Assembly: GCA_019359285.1 (NCBI GenBank)
Contig: JAHHHQ010000042.1
Span: forward strand, 62,001 to 126,000
DNA from: Nodosilinea sp. WJT8-NPBG4
Lineage (GTDB): Bacteria > Cyanobacteriota > Cyanobacteriia > Phormidesmidales > Phormidesmidaceae
DNA: 64,000 nt
Direction: 5' to 3'
The notes beneath the pieces were generated by a model that made no database searches, was not told the DNA's origin, and saw only the letters and a list, made by a program, of their open reading frames with translations. Positions 9,991-17,980 of the stretch are shown one piece after another; position 1 is the stretch's first letter, and every line of letters starts with the position of its first letter. The translations under genes and the position numbers were made by a program.

Positions 9991-10217
9991 GCAGGTGGTA
10001 GCTAGCTTGGGGGCGGTACTTGACAGCACCGTAGTTAACACTGAAGCGGAGCAATGCGCTTACGGAGCTGCTCTTAGCCCAGCAGTTACGCCACTGCTGG
10101 TCGGGCTAGCTGAGTTTTTATGCCATGCTACTGCATCCAATTCAGAGGGGGCTGCGTACCGGGTATGAGTCTGCAATAAAGAGACTTTTAGCTGTTTGTT
10201 AGATGGAATGAAACATC

Positions 10218-10874
10218 ATGTTGAGAGAACGAAAGCATTTGCGCAATAGCTTAATTGCCCTGGCCACCTGTCTGTTTGTAACAGTGCTGTATTCTCCCCT
10301 GCTGGGCCGAGTGATGGCTCAGGCGCCGCAGGTAACCCCTGCGATGGCAGCAACTCCCTGGTCCGGTGCCCCTAGTGACACTTTTGCTGTAGGAGAACAG
10401 ATTGATGCAAACCTAGCGGCGGCAAAGGCTCCCCTGCTGGCTCAGGGTCTAAATGAGCCCATCGTTACCTATATAGCCATGCTCAGCGGTCAGAATGTTG
10501 TACCCAAAGCGGCTAAAACCGATGCTCGTGGCGTGGTTGGGGCTGCCCTGTCCGGCAATCGCCTGGTGGTGCGCGGCAGCTTTCGAGAGCTGAGCAGTGC
10601 CCCGCGCGACTATGCTACCGACCCGCTCGATCCGCCCAACCCCAACATTACCTCGGCGTTCCACGTCCACCGGGGTAGCGCTAGCGAAAACGGGCCATTT
10701 CAGTACGCCCTAGATGTAACCATGAATGCCAACGGACGCGGGGGCAGTGCCATGGGCGACTACACCCTCACGCCTGAGCAGCTTCAGGCGCTGCAAAACG
10801 GCACGCTGTACATTGACTTCCACACCAGTCGTTACCGGGCTGGCGAACTGCGGGGCATTTTAATGCCTGCTTAG
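10218..10874 (+). CDS. Secreted CHRD domain protein
   Basis: The N-terminus has a charged start followed by a hydrophobic segment (about residues 11-34) ending in VMAQA, which looks like a signal peptide. The C-terminal two thirds is a CHRD domain (about residues 82-217), with FHVHRGSASENGP and a closing YRAGELRGILMPA. CHRD domains were defined in chordin and occur in many bacterial exported proteins of unknown role. It is just upstream of a sigma/anti-sigma pair and could be in their regulon or sensing circuit; that is an inference from position. Confidence 0.88.
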   Translation: MLRERKHLRNSLIALATCLFVTVLYSPLLGRVMAQAPQVTPAMAATPWSGAPSDTFAVGEQIDANLAAAKAPLLAQGLNEPIVTYIAMLSGQNVVPKAAKTDARGVVGAALSGNRLVVRGSFRELSSAPRDYATDPLDPPNPNITSAFHVHRGSASENGPFQYALDVTMNANGRGGSAMGDYTLTPEQLQALQNGTLYIDFHTSRYRAGELRGILMPA

Positions 10875-11033
10875 GCGAACGCTACGTACTCTGTATCCTG
10901 TTGGGTGGTGGCTGAGCGCCAGCCCCACCTAACGGAATGGCAGCAGACCCGAAGCATGGCATTGTACAAAGCAATGATTGCGGTACGATCCTTCAGTTAC
11001 ATGACGGGTCTGGTGTCTGAGCATCCGATATAT

Positions 11034-11612
11034 ATGGATTTTGATCGACTGACCTCGACTGAAACTGAAGCGCCCACGGATGCAGACCTTTGGTTAGCTC
11101 TAAAGGCGGATCAAACTGACGCCCTGGGTCTTCTGTACGATCGCCACGGTGGACTGGTCTACGGCATTGCTCTTAGAGTGCTGGGTCACACCCAGGAAGC
11201 CGAAGACCTGACCCAAGATATTTTTGTCAAGCTACCGTCGACAGCCTATAACCCCCAGCGAGGCTCGTTGCGCACGTTCTTGGCCATACTGACGCGATCG
11301 CGCGCCATTGACCGTCTGCGATCGCGCCAAGTGACTCAAGCTGCGGTGGAACGCCTTCAGTCTATTCAGACCATACCCCTAGCCCATACCCCTGCTCAGG
11401 TGCTAGCTCAGGCCGAACGTGCCCGAGAAATCCAGACTGCTCTGGCCCAGCTATCTGAAAGTCAGCAAAAGATTTTGCGCCTGGCCTACTACGAAGGGCT
11501 ATCCCAGGCCACCATTGCCGAACGGCTCGAGACCCCCTTGGGCACCGTCAAATCTCATTCTCGTCGAGGCCTACTAAGGCTGCGACAAATTCTCCAAGAG
11601 TATTGGGGGTAA
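11034..11612 (+). CDS. ECF-type RNA polymerase sigma factor, SigG-like
   Basis: A group 4 sigma factor directing RNA polymerase to stress genes. The ATG at 11034 gives 192 residues. Region 2 occupies about residues 15-95, with LYDRHGGLVYGIALRVLG, EAEDLTQDIF and RSRAIDRLRSRQ. Region 4 occupies about 130-190, with EGLSQATIAERLETPLGTVK and RRGLLRL. The frame is open upstream to 10905, but that extension does not look family-like. The anti-sigma gene follows after 8 bp. The sequence resembles cyanobacterial SigG, which is likewise linked to an anti-sigma gene. Confidence 0.92.
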   Translation: MDFDRLTSTETEAPTDADLWLALKADQTDALGLLYDRHGGLVYGIALRVLGHTQEAEDLTQDIFVKLPSTAYNPQRGSLRTFLAILTRSRAIDRLRSRQVTQAAVERLQSIQTIPLAHTPAQVLAQAERAREIQTALAQLSESQQKILRLAYYEGLSQATIAERLETPLGTVKSHSRRGLLRLRQILQEYWG

Positions 11613-11620
11613 CTAGCACC

Positions 11621-12394
11621 ATGACTGGGCCGATTTCATCAGAACAATTGCAGCATCTGCTGGCGGGCTATGTCCTCTACGACCTTAGCCCCGAAGAGGC
11701 GGCTACCTTGGCAGATCTACTGGCGGCTAACCCCAATCTCCAGCAGGACATCGACCAGCTTCAGCAGGCGTTAGAGATAGCCTATGACGGTGATCCGGTC
11801 AGCCCGCCTGCCCATTTGAGGATGGCTCTGCTACAGACCGCTGCCAAGCCGGTTGAGTCTGGAGCTGAATCGGTGAGTGCTCCGGTTTCGACTCCGAGGC
11901 GGCGGCCTCGTCGTTGGGGACGAATTTGGGTAGCCGCGGCAGCGGCGCTAATTGCCGGCCTCAGTGTGAGCAACCTGATCCTTTGGCGCACGCTACAGCT
12001 CGAGCGCGCCAGCCAGCCGGAGGACGAGACCTTAACCATTGCCCTAGGTGCTCCTGAGGGGGCGTCGGCGTCAGGGCAGGCTCAGGTGGTGATCAACCCC
12101 GGTACCCTAGCGGGCTCTCTCACGGTGGAGAACCTACCTCCCCTGGAGCCCGGCACTGTCTACGTGCTGTGGACGGTGGTAGACCCCAGTGCTACGGCCA
12201 CCGTGGATCAAAAAAACGCCATTCTCACCACCGTATTTACGGTGGATGAGCAGGGTCAGGTGTCGCAACCCATCGATTTGCCGCCCGTCTACCGCCGCGA
12301 TCGCGATCTTGTGCGAGCCGTGGCTATTACCAAGGAGAGCGCTACCGCTCCCCAAGCCCACCTGTCGTCCCCTCTGCTAATTCAGCCCTTGTAG
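11621..12394 (+). CDS. Membrane-anchored anti-sigma factor (RskA-like)
   Basis: Such proteins hold an ECF sigma factor at the membrane until a signal releases it. The 257-residue product has a cytosolic helical N-terminal part (LLAGYVLYDLSPEEAATL), one membrane segment around residues 107-127 following an Arg-rich stretch, and a periplasmic RskA-C-like domain from about residue 140 (VINPGTLAGSLTVENLPPLE). No zinc-binding HxxxCxxC motif is seen, so it is not a ZAS-type factor. The ATG at 11621 has GGGGGT upstream. A 17-bp dyad (AGAAACCC-A-GGGTTTCT, 12393-12409) overlaps the stop codon. Confidence 0.88.
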   Translation: MTGPISSEQLQHLLAGYVLYDLSPEEAATLADLLAANPNLQQDIDQLQQALEIAYDGDPVSPPAHLRMALLQTAAKPVESGAESVSAPVSTPRRRPRRWGRIWVAAAAALIAGLSVSNLILWRTLQLERASQPEDETLTIALGAPEGASASGQAQVVINPGTLAGSLTVENLPPLEPGTVYVLWTVVDPSATATVDQKNAILTTVFTVDEQGQVSQPIDLPPVYRRDRDLVRAVAITKESATAPQAHLSSPLLIQPL

Positions 12395-12466
12395 AAACCC
12401 AGGGTTTCTCTGGCATGGGATAGAGCATTGGCGAGATAATTGAGCCATAGTTCTCACAAGAGGTGT

Positions 12467-13906
12467 GTGTTGGCTCCATCGGTCTTGCCTGCTACCGCGT
12501 TTATTGATCCCCAGGGCCACAACCGCGCGGCCATCGCAGCGATTTTGCAGACCGTGGTCGAGCAAATTCTTGACTACTCCACAGGGGCGGGTAGCCACGA
12601 CCCTCTGCCCTCAGTTAAGGATGTTGAGTTTAGCGGTATTCCAGCTCAGCCCACGGCGATCGCCCCCCTGCTGTCATCCCTGGGCGACCTGATGGCCCAG
12701 TCGATGAACCCAGCCCACCCCGGCTATATGGGCCACATGGACCCCTTGCCGAGCACCGCGTCTATTGTGGGCGACTGGGTGGCGGCAGCTCTGAACAACA
12801 ACATGCTGAGTGTGGAGATGTCGCCGGCTCTATCGCGATTAGAGCCACTGCTGCTGGCCGAATTGGCCCAAATGTTTGGGCTGGGGGAACGGGCTGGGGG
12901 ACTGCTGGTCAGTGGCGGCAGCCTAGCGAACTTGCAGGCACTTACTGTAGCCCGCAACGTCAAACTGGACTGTTTACGGCAGGGATTGGCCGGAGGGCCA
13001 CCGCCGGTGATCTTGGCTTCGGAGATGGCCCATACCTCGATTCAAAAGGCGGCGATGGTGCTGGGGCTAGGGCTAGAGGGGGTGGTGCTGGTGCCTGCAA
13101 ACGCTAATGCTCAAATGGATGCGAATGCCCTAGAAGAGAAAATTCAGAGTGCGATCGCCCGGGGACAGCGGCCCTTTGCGGTGGTGGGCACGGCGGGCAC
13201 CACCGTCACTGGCAACATTGACCCACTGCCCGAGATTGCCCGCATTGCCCAAACCCACGGGCTCTGGTTCCATGTGGATGCGGCCTACGGTGGGGCGATC
13301 GCCTTTTCGTCCCAGCACCGACATCGGCTAAGGGGCATTGAACAAGCTGATTCTGTGACGTTCAACCCTCAAAAATGGCTGTATGTCACTAAGACCTGTG
13401 CCTCAGTGCTATTTCGCGATCTGGGATTGCTGCACAGTCACTTTCGAGTGTCGGCACCTTACATGAATACTGAGCCTGACTGGGTAAATCTGGGGGAACT
13501 GACGGTGCAGGGAACCCGCCATGCCGACGTGCTCAAACTGTGGCTCACGCTCCAGCATTTGGGCCAGGCAGGCTGCGCCGAATTGATTGAGGCCAGCTAT
13601 GCTCTGAGCAATCACTTTGTCACCCAGGTGCGCCAGCGGCCCTACCTGGAACTAGCGAGCGAGCCCGAGATGAATCTAATCTGCTTTCGCGGCTGCCCTC
13701 CCTCGCTGCCGCTGGCTCAGTGGGATGCCTGGAACGCTAATTTGCAGGACTACCTGCTGAAGCAGCACCGGATCTTTTTGTCGGTGCCTAACTTTCGGGG
13801 GCAGCGGTGGTTGAAGGCGGTGCTGCTTAACCCATTCACTACGGCAGCTGAGGTGAGTAAGCTATTTGAGGCTGTTGATCAGTACGCTGGTATCGCTGCG
13901 AGTTGA
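12467..13906 (+). CDS. PLP-dependent group II amino acid decarboxylase family protein
   Basis: The protein belongs to the glutamate/aromatic/diaminobutyrate decarboxylase fold. Key blocks are HPGYMGHMDPLPS near residue 85, SGGSLANLQAL (PLP phosphate binding), HVDAAYGGA (Asp binding the PLP nitrogen) and the PLP lysine in FNPQKWLYV near residue 302. A GTG at 12467 has AAGAGG just upstream and is chosen over an in-frame TTG at 12440. At 479 residues the length is typical. Candidate substrates include 2,4-diaminobutyrate, glutamate, aspartate and aromatic amino acids; the sequence does not settle which. Confidence 0.88.
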   Translation: MLAPSVLPATAFIDPQGHNRAAIAAILQTVVEQILDYSTGAGSHDPLPSVKDVEFSGIPAQPTAIAPLLSSLGDLMAQSMNPAHPGYMGHMDPLPSTASIVGDWVAAALNNNMLSVEMSPALSRLEPLLLAELAQMFGLGERAGGLLVSGGSLANLQALTVARNVKLDCLRQGLAGGPPPVILASEMAHTSIQKAAMVLGLGLEGVVLVPANANAQMDANALEEKIQSAIARGQRPFAVVGTAGTTVTGNIDPLPEIARIAQTHGLWFHVDAAYGGAIAFSSQHRHRLRGIEQADSVTFNPQKWLYVTKTCASVLFRDLGLLHSHFRVSAPYMNTEPDWVNLGELTVQGTRHADVLKLWLTLQHLGQAGCAELIEASYALSNHFVTQVRQRPYLELASEPEMNLICFRGCPPSLPLAQWDAWNANLQDYLLKQHRIFLSVPNFRGQRWLKAVLLNPFTTAAEVSKLFEAVDQYAGIAAS

Positions 13907-13939
13907 GGGGGCGATCGCCTGTTTATTAACCCAAAACAA

Positions 13940-14079
13940 GTTATCCACAGACTGCCAAAAAACTGTGGATAACTCAAAGATTTTGCAATTTGCGAAAACA
14001 AGTGATCCTAAAAGCCCTGACTGTGCAGGTCTTTCAGCGGATGCCTTAAAACTGAGGCTCGCGAGCAGCCTGTGGAAAA
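13940..14079. other. Cluster of three DnaA-box-like sequences in a 464-bp gene-free region
   Basis: TTATCCACA at 13941-13949 and its inverse TGTGGATAA at 13964-13972 sit inside a perfect 11-bp inverted repeat (13940-13950 and 13963-13973, 12-bp loop). A third box, TGTGGAAAA, is at 14071-14079. An AT-rich stretch follows at about 14195-14245. No credible gene occupies 13907-14370. This is the layout expected of a DnaA-regulated site or replication origin, though neither dnaA nor dnaN is in the window. Confidence 0.55.
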
Positions 14080-14370
14080 CTGGCACTAAATTGAGCTTTT
14101 AGCAACCGATCTGCCCCAGCAAAACTGCGGCAGCACAGGCCTAAATGGATTATGGGCTCCTTATCCTAAAGAGGCGACCCCATTAGCACTGTAAACCACA
14201 ATACATTAATACATTTCTTTGCAATTGACTATTTGTAATTGACGACTGGCCCTGCCCACTACTTCAGACCAGGCCAAGTCCAGAGGAGCCTAGAATCGCT
14301 ATGCTAAAGAAGCCCCAGCACAGCGGCCGGGCGCTGCTTGTGCACCAAACCTGAATCGGGAGAATTTTTA

Positions 14371-15018
14371 ATGGTTGGAACTCAGCTTGCAGCACGGGAC
14401 TTGTTTCGCGCTGCCTACGAAAATCGCTACACCTGGGATGCAGCTTTCCCTGGTTACACCGCCGATGTGACGTTTACCCACAACGGTCAAACCTATAGTG
14501 GCCAGGCCAAGGTTAGCGCCGACCTCAAGCTTGAAGTGAGCGGCATTGCCGATGAGGCTGCCCAAAAAATGGTGCACGGTCAGCTGTTTGAGGTCTCGAT
14601 TCACCGCGTGCGACGCGAGTTTGAAGACAGCCACGGCAACAACACCTTTAGCTATGGCGAGACCCTGGCCGATGGTTCGGTAGAGATTTTGATGGGTGGC
14701 AAAGCTGAGGGCGATCGCTACCAGCTCAAAAACAACGAAGTGTCGATGGTGCACCGCCACATCCATGGCGTCGTAGTGACCATTCACACCTATAGCAGCC
14801 ATGACACTGGGTCAGGCTACCTATCGTATCGCTACGACTCGGTCTACCACGATCCTAAAACTGGCGAGCAAAAGGGCGGCCTTAGCGATTTTGAAGACGA
14901 ATACACCGAAGTCGGCGGCTACTATATCCTTTCTCGCCGCGCCATCGAAACCGGTGTTGACGACGATACGGATAAGCAGGAATTTGTGTTTTCTAACATT
15001 GCTCTGATCGCGGCCTAA
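14371..15018 (+). CDS. DUF3386 family protein
   Basis: A 215-residue soluble protein matching the DUF3386 family found in cyanobacteria and plastid-bearing organisms; its biochemical role is not known to me. It starts MVGTQLAARDLFRAAYENRY at an ATG preceded by GGGAGA (about 14358-14363). Visible blocks include TWDAAFPGYTADV near residue 22 and a DTGSGYLSYRYDSVYHDPKTG segment near residue 148. No membrane segment or signal peptide is seen. A terminator hairpin follows 35 bp after the stop. Confidence 0.88.
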   Translation: MVGTQLAARDLFRAAYENRYTWDAAFPGYTADVTFTHNGQTYSGQAKVSADLKLEVSGIADEAAQKMVHGQLFEVSIHRVRREFEDSHGNNTFSYGETLADGSVEILMGGKAEGDRYQLKNNEVSMVHRHIHGVVVTIHTYSSHDTGSGYLSYRYDSVYHDPKTGEQKGGLSDFEDEYTEVGGYYILSRRAIETGVDDDTDKQEFVFSNIALIAA

Positions 15019-15052
15019 GGGCTGCGCCCATTTAGTTAACGATGGCACCTCA

Positions 15053-15081
15053 CCCGCCCTGTCTAAGCAGGACGGGTTTTC
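15053..15081 (+). terminator. Intrinsic terminator after the DUF3386 gene
   Basis: CCCGCCCTG and CAGGACGGG form a 9-bp stem with one mismatch and a 6-nt loop, followed by TTTT. It lies between the DUF3386 gene and the next gene, whose ATG is only about 36 bp further on. Confidence 0.75.
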
Positions 15082-15116
15082 TGTTTATTTCAGACGTGCG
15101 CACATGGTCGTTATCT

Positions 15117-15629
15117 ATGGCGCTATTTCGAACTCAGTACCCAAACTTGCCCCGTCACCCTTTGGTGGTGTGCGCCTCTTTGGTCGAAAACCCCATGAAC
15201 TTGGGCATGTTGTGCCGCACCGCCGAAGCCTTTCGGCTAGAGGCTCTGGTGCTGGATGAGTTAGCGCTGACTCGAAATCGCCAGTTCCGCCAAGGCGCGG
15301 TGGCGACCCACCAGTGGCAGCCCATGGTGGGCTGTGCAGCGGAGCAGCTGCCCCAGTGGCTAGCGGCGCGGCGGCAGCAGGGCTACAGCCCCATTGCCCT
15401 AGATCTTCAGCCCCAGGCTACGCCCTTGCCTGAGATGCATTTTCCTCAACGCATGGTGTTGGTGCTGGGCCGCGAGCTGACGGGCATTCCCTCAGGGGTA
15501 GCGGCAGCCTGTGACCAGGCTGTAGTGATTCCGCAGTATGGAGTAGTGCAGTCGCTCAATGTGCAGACAGCGGCGCTTTGGCAATCCATGCCTACATTGG
15601 CCAATGGGGAATGCCGCCCCCGCCTTTAG
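15117..15629 (+). CDS. SpoU/TrmH-family RNA 2'-O-methyltransferase, probably frameshifted at the C-terminus
   Basis: The protein resembles SPOUT-class tRNA/rRNA ribose methyltransferases: motif 1 at LVENPMNLGMLCRTAEAF, motif 2 at VLVLGRELTGIPSG, and the start of motif 3 at VVQSLNVQTAA. After that point the frame gives a non-family tail of about 18 residues and stops at 15629. In the other frame from 15575, the DNA encodes ALAIHAYIGQW and runs to a stop at 15649, which is the helix expected to complete motif 3. A single missing base near 15570 explains this. The ATG at 15117 is used; upstream codons overlap the terminator. Confidence 0.8.
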   Translation: MALFRTQYPNLPRHPLVVCASLVENPMNLGMLCRTAEAFRLEALVLDELALTRNRQFRQGAVATHQWQPMVGCAAEQLPQWLAARRQQGYSPIALDLQPQATPLPEMHFPQRMVLVLGRELTGIPSGVAAACDQAVVIPQYGVVQSLNVQTAALWQSMPTLANGECRPRL

Positions 15630-15679
15630 CCCCAACGCCTTTAGAATGAAGGGTGTAGCGTAATTGTGATGTTTGGCCT

Positions 15680-15964
15680 ATGCCACCCCGTTGGCCCCGT
15701 AAACCCACCCGAGAAGACCCTGCCTACCGCAAGTTAGAAGACCGCATTAACTTTGCGGTGCATGTGGCGGCGTTTACTGCCGTTAACTCTGGGCTGTGGT
15801 TTTTTAATACCCTCAACCCTGAGTGGGCGCCTTGGGCGAATAAGGTAACCCTGACTTGGTTACCGATTTTGGTAGCTAACGCTATCTATATTTTTGCGAT
15901 CGCAGACTACTCCCCTGCGCCCCTAGCGTCCACAGCTGACACTGACCCCAACACAGAGCCTTAG
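15680..15964 (+). CDS. 2TM domain protein
   Basis: A 94-residue protein with a Pro/Arg-rich N-terminus, two hydrophobic segments (about residues 24-44 and 54-77) and a soluble acidic tail. The pattern YRKLEDRINFAVHVAAFTAV followed by a Trp-rich loop fits small 2TM-domain proteins, which are often fused to or near regulators. Function is unknown. It is 17 bp ahead of the DUF3181 gene, so they may be cotranscribed. Confidence 0.75.
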   Translation: MPPRWPRKPTREDPAYRKLEDRINFAVHVAAFTAVNSGLWFFNTLNPEWAPWANKVTLTWLPILVANAIYIFAIADYSPAPLASTADTDPNTEP

Positions 15965-15980
15965 ATGGAGAACCTGAACT

Positions 15981-16289
15981 ATGTCTGATGCCTCTACCGC
16001 CCGCGCCATAGAATCCTTAGCTGCCACCATTGGCGACAAAGTGTATCTCGATGTGGCCAAGTGGCACCTATATCTGGGCGATGCCAAACTGCACACGCCC
16101 CTAGCGGAAAAGCTCTATCCCCTGGTCGCTAGCGATAAGGTGACCGAATCTGCCGTAGCGGATATTTTGACCAGCACGTCAGTGGCTATTGGCGGTGGGC
16201 AAAAAACTATTACCCTGGCCGATTTGATTCCAGCGGCGGGCAAGGCCGATCTGCTAGAAGCGATCGCCGATTACCAGCGCGACCTGTAG
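15981..16289 (+). CDS. DUF3181 family protein
   Basis: A 102-residue soluble protein of the cyanobacterial DUF3181 family. The recognisable parts are LAATIGDKVYLDVAKWHLYL near residue 13 and LADLIPAAGKADLLEAIADY near the end. No function is established to my knowledge. It ends one base before the stop of the convergent PRC-barrel gene. Confidence 0.85.
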   Translation: MSDASTARAIESLAATIGDKVYLDVAKWHLYLGDAKLHTPLAEKLYPLVASDKVTESAVADILTSTSVAIGGGQKTITLADLIPAAGKADLLEAIADYQRDL

Positions 16290-17231
16290 CTAACGCCTGT
16301 CGGAGCGATGACCGGGCCGCTCTGGCGGAAAATCGTCCTCCGGCCACAGCTCCATGGCATCCACATCGATGGTGGGCGTTTTGTCGTCGCGTAGGTTGGG
16401 GCCGGAGGGCAACCCAGCGGTGGCGTCGGTGACAGCTTCGCGGAGCTGGTTGCGTAGGCTGCGGGTGCGCTTTTTCACATTGCCCAGCAGGCCGCCGAGC
16501 TTATCCTGGGCCTCGGCCTGAAGCTTTTGGCGACGGTCTTGAGCTTCGGCCCCCAGCTTGTGACGACCTTCCTGAAACTGTTCGTTCACCTGATCGCGCA
16601 TAGTTTGGGTGCCCTTAACGGCAGCATCCCAGCTGCGCCGGGGGTCGGGCATCTTGTCTAGGGGAATGCGATCAAAGGGCGACTGGGCGGGGGCTGGCTG
16701 CCGGGGTGGCTGCACCCCAGCCTGAACTAGGGCCGGAGCGCTCAGGGCGGTGTCCTCTGCCATCATGCGACGGCGACCGGTGCTGATGACGGCTACTGGG
16801 GCCAGGGCGTAGAGACCAGCAGGCAATGGGCCGGTTTCTGTCGGGACGAATAGGTATTGCAGGATGTTGCCGGTAGCGGGGTCGAAGCGGTAGTCAGTGA
16901 GCTGGCCAATGCGATCGCCGTGGTCTGACCACAGCTCGATCTCTCCTAGGGGCAGGCAGTCTTGCAGATGCTCGTCAATCGCCTCGATTCGCGCCCCGGC
17001 TTTTACCACTACTCCATCATGCCCGATGGAGCCAATTTGGGACCACAGGAACCGACGGCTTTGGCGGGTCAACAGGCCGCCGACGCTACAGCCAATGCCC
17101 CTGACCTGGTGAGTGCGCCCATTAACCCAAATTTCGGCAATGGGGCCAAACTCTTCGGCGGTGTCGAGGTTAATGGCCAGGCGGTTGAGCAACTCGCTCT
17201 TCAGCATGCTCTGGGGAAATGACCCGTCCAT
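16290..17231 (-). CDS. PRC-barrel domain protein
   Basis: A 313-residue protein with two PRC-barrel-like repeats. The first covers about residues 8-75 (LKSELLNRLAINLDTAEEFG), the second about residues 88-150 (GEIELWSDHGDRIGQLTDYR). The C-terminal part has a helical, charged segment near residues 215-270 with repeats of the type KLGAEAQDRRQKLQAEAQDK, likely coiled coil. The ATG at 17231 is chosen because AGGAG lies about 8 bases upstream; the frame is open to 17300. Cyanobacterial PRC-barrel proteins are often linked to photosynthetic apparatus or RNA processing, but this one is unassigned. Confidence 0.8.
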   Translation of the reverse strand: MDGSFPQSMLKSELLNRLAINLDTAEEFGPIAEIWVNGRTHQVRGIGCSVGGLLTRQSRRFLWSQIGSIGHDGVVVKAGARIEAIDEHLQDCLPLGEIELWSDHGDRIGQLTDYRFDPATGNILQYLFVPTETGPLPAGLYALAPVAVISTGRRRMMAEDTALSAPALVQAGVQPPRQPAPAQSPFDRIPLDKMPDPRRSWDAAVKGTQTMRDQVNEQFQEGRHKLGAEAQDRRQKLQAEAQDKLGGLLGNVKKRTRSLRNQLREAVTDATAGLPSGPNLRDDKTPTIDVDAMELWPEDDFPPERPGHRSDRR

Positions 17232-17363
17232 AATCAGCACTCCTATGATCGCTAGCCCAAGCCCAAACGCGTCTTTGACCAGGATGGGATCTTTACTCAA
17301 TGGTAGTCGATCAGAATTTGAGGTTGAAAACTCCCTAGAAGGTTGGGAGTGGTCAGGTACCGA

Positions 17364-17771
17364 CTACTTCGTTTCTTGGTGAACTGTCTGTAGGGTTTGT
17401 CGAGCGGTAATAAAAACAGTCAGCAGATATAGCAACCCCAACGCGCCGCCGCCGTAGATTAAGCCTCGGGAGAGAGCCGAATCGAAGGTATAGAGAGGGC
17501 TATGCTCAAGCCGTTTGTGCAGCCCGGCATGGATGGCGAGAAATAGCGCCACGGCAAAGCGTGACCAGCGGCGAACAGCGGGAGCCTCGTTATTGGTTAG
17601 CCACAGCAGCCCCGCCACCAGGGGAATGTGAACCAGCACAAAGGCCACTTCGGCGATCGCGTCGGGCAGGCGATTGAGGATAAACAGGATTCGCCATTCG
17701 GCTTGGGTCATGGCGTCGAGTTCATGGGCCATGAGGGTGGCAAAGCCCAAGTAAAACAGCAGGTTTTCCAT
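17364..17771 (-). CDS. Small membrane protein, DUF6713-like
   Basis: A 135-residue protein with four hydrophobic segments (about residues 3-16, 39-60, 70-86 and 105-122). The N-terminal motif FATLMAHELDAMTQAEWRIL and the later AGLHKRL match the DUF6713-type small integral membrane proteins. Role unknown. The 208-bp gap to the response regulator contains a dispersed palindromic repeat at 17810-17852. Confidence 0.72.
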   Translation of the reverse strand: MENLLFYLGFATLMAHELDAMTQAEWRILFILNRLPDAIAEVAFVLVHIPLVAGLLWLTNNEAPAVRRWSRFAVALFLAIHAGLHKRLEHSPLYTFDSALSRGLIYGGGALGLLYLLTVFITARQTLQTVHQETK

Positions 17772-17809
17772 ATTGCGTTACCGTCTGGTTGGGACAATGA
17801 TGCAAGAAA

Positions 17810-17852
17810 GTGGGATAGCCGTCTCGGCTGTCTGGGGTCAGGCATTCTGCCT
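17810..17852. repeat. Dispersed palindromic repeat, copy 1
   Basis: This 43-bp stretch begins GTGGGATAGCCGTCTCGG and ends in AGGCATTCTGCCT. It matches the reverse complement of 59404-59446 closely: the first 23 bases are identical. It contains the small palindromes AGCCG-TCT-CGGCT and AGGCA-TTC-TGCCT. It lies between genes, like copy 2. Confidence 0.8.
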
Positions 17853-17980
17853 CGCCTCCAAAGCTTAGATTTGATCGGATCCTGATTCAAATCGTCTCGT
17901 TGTTTTCTAGGCCGTGAACTGATTCCGCCCTGACGATTCCGAGTTAGAGTGAGCAGTGATAGGTCATCTGGGGCGATGTT

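Noticed and set aside
13866..14102. Open frame of 78 codons across the DnaA-box region
   Set aside because: It overlaps the decarboxylase gene, lacks a ribosome-binding site and its sequence has no protein character.
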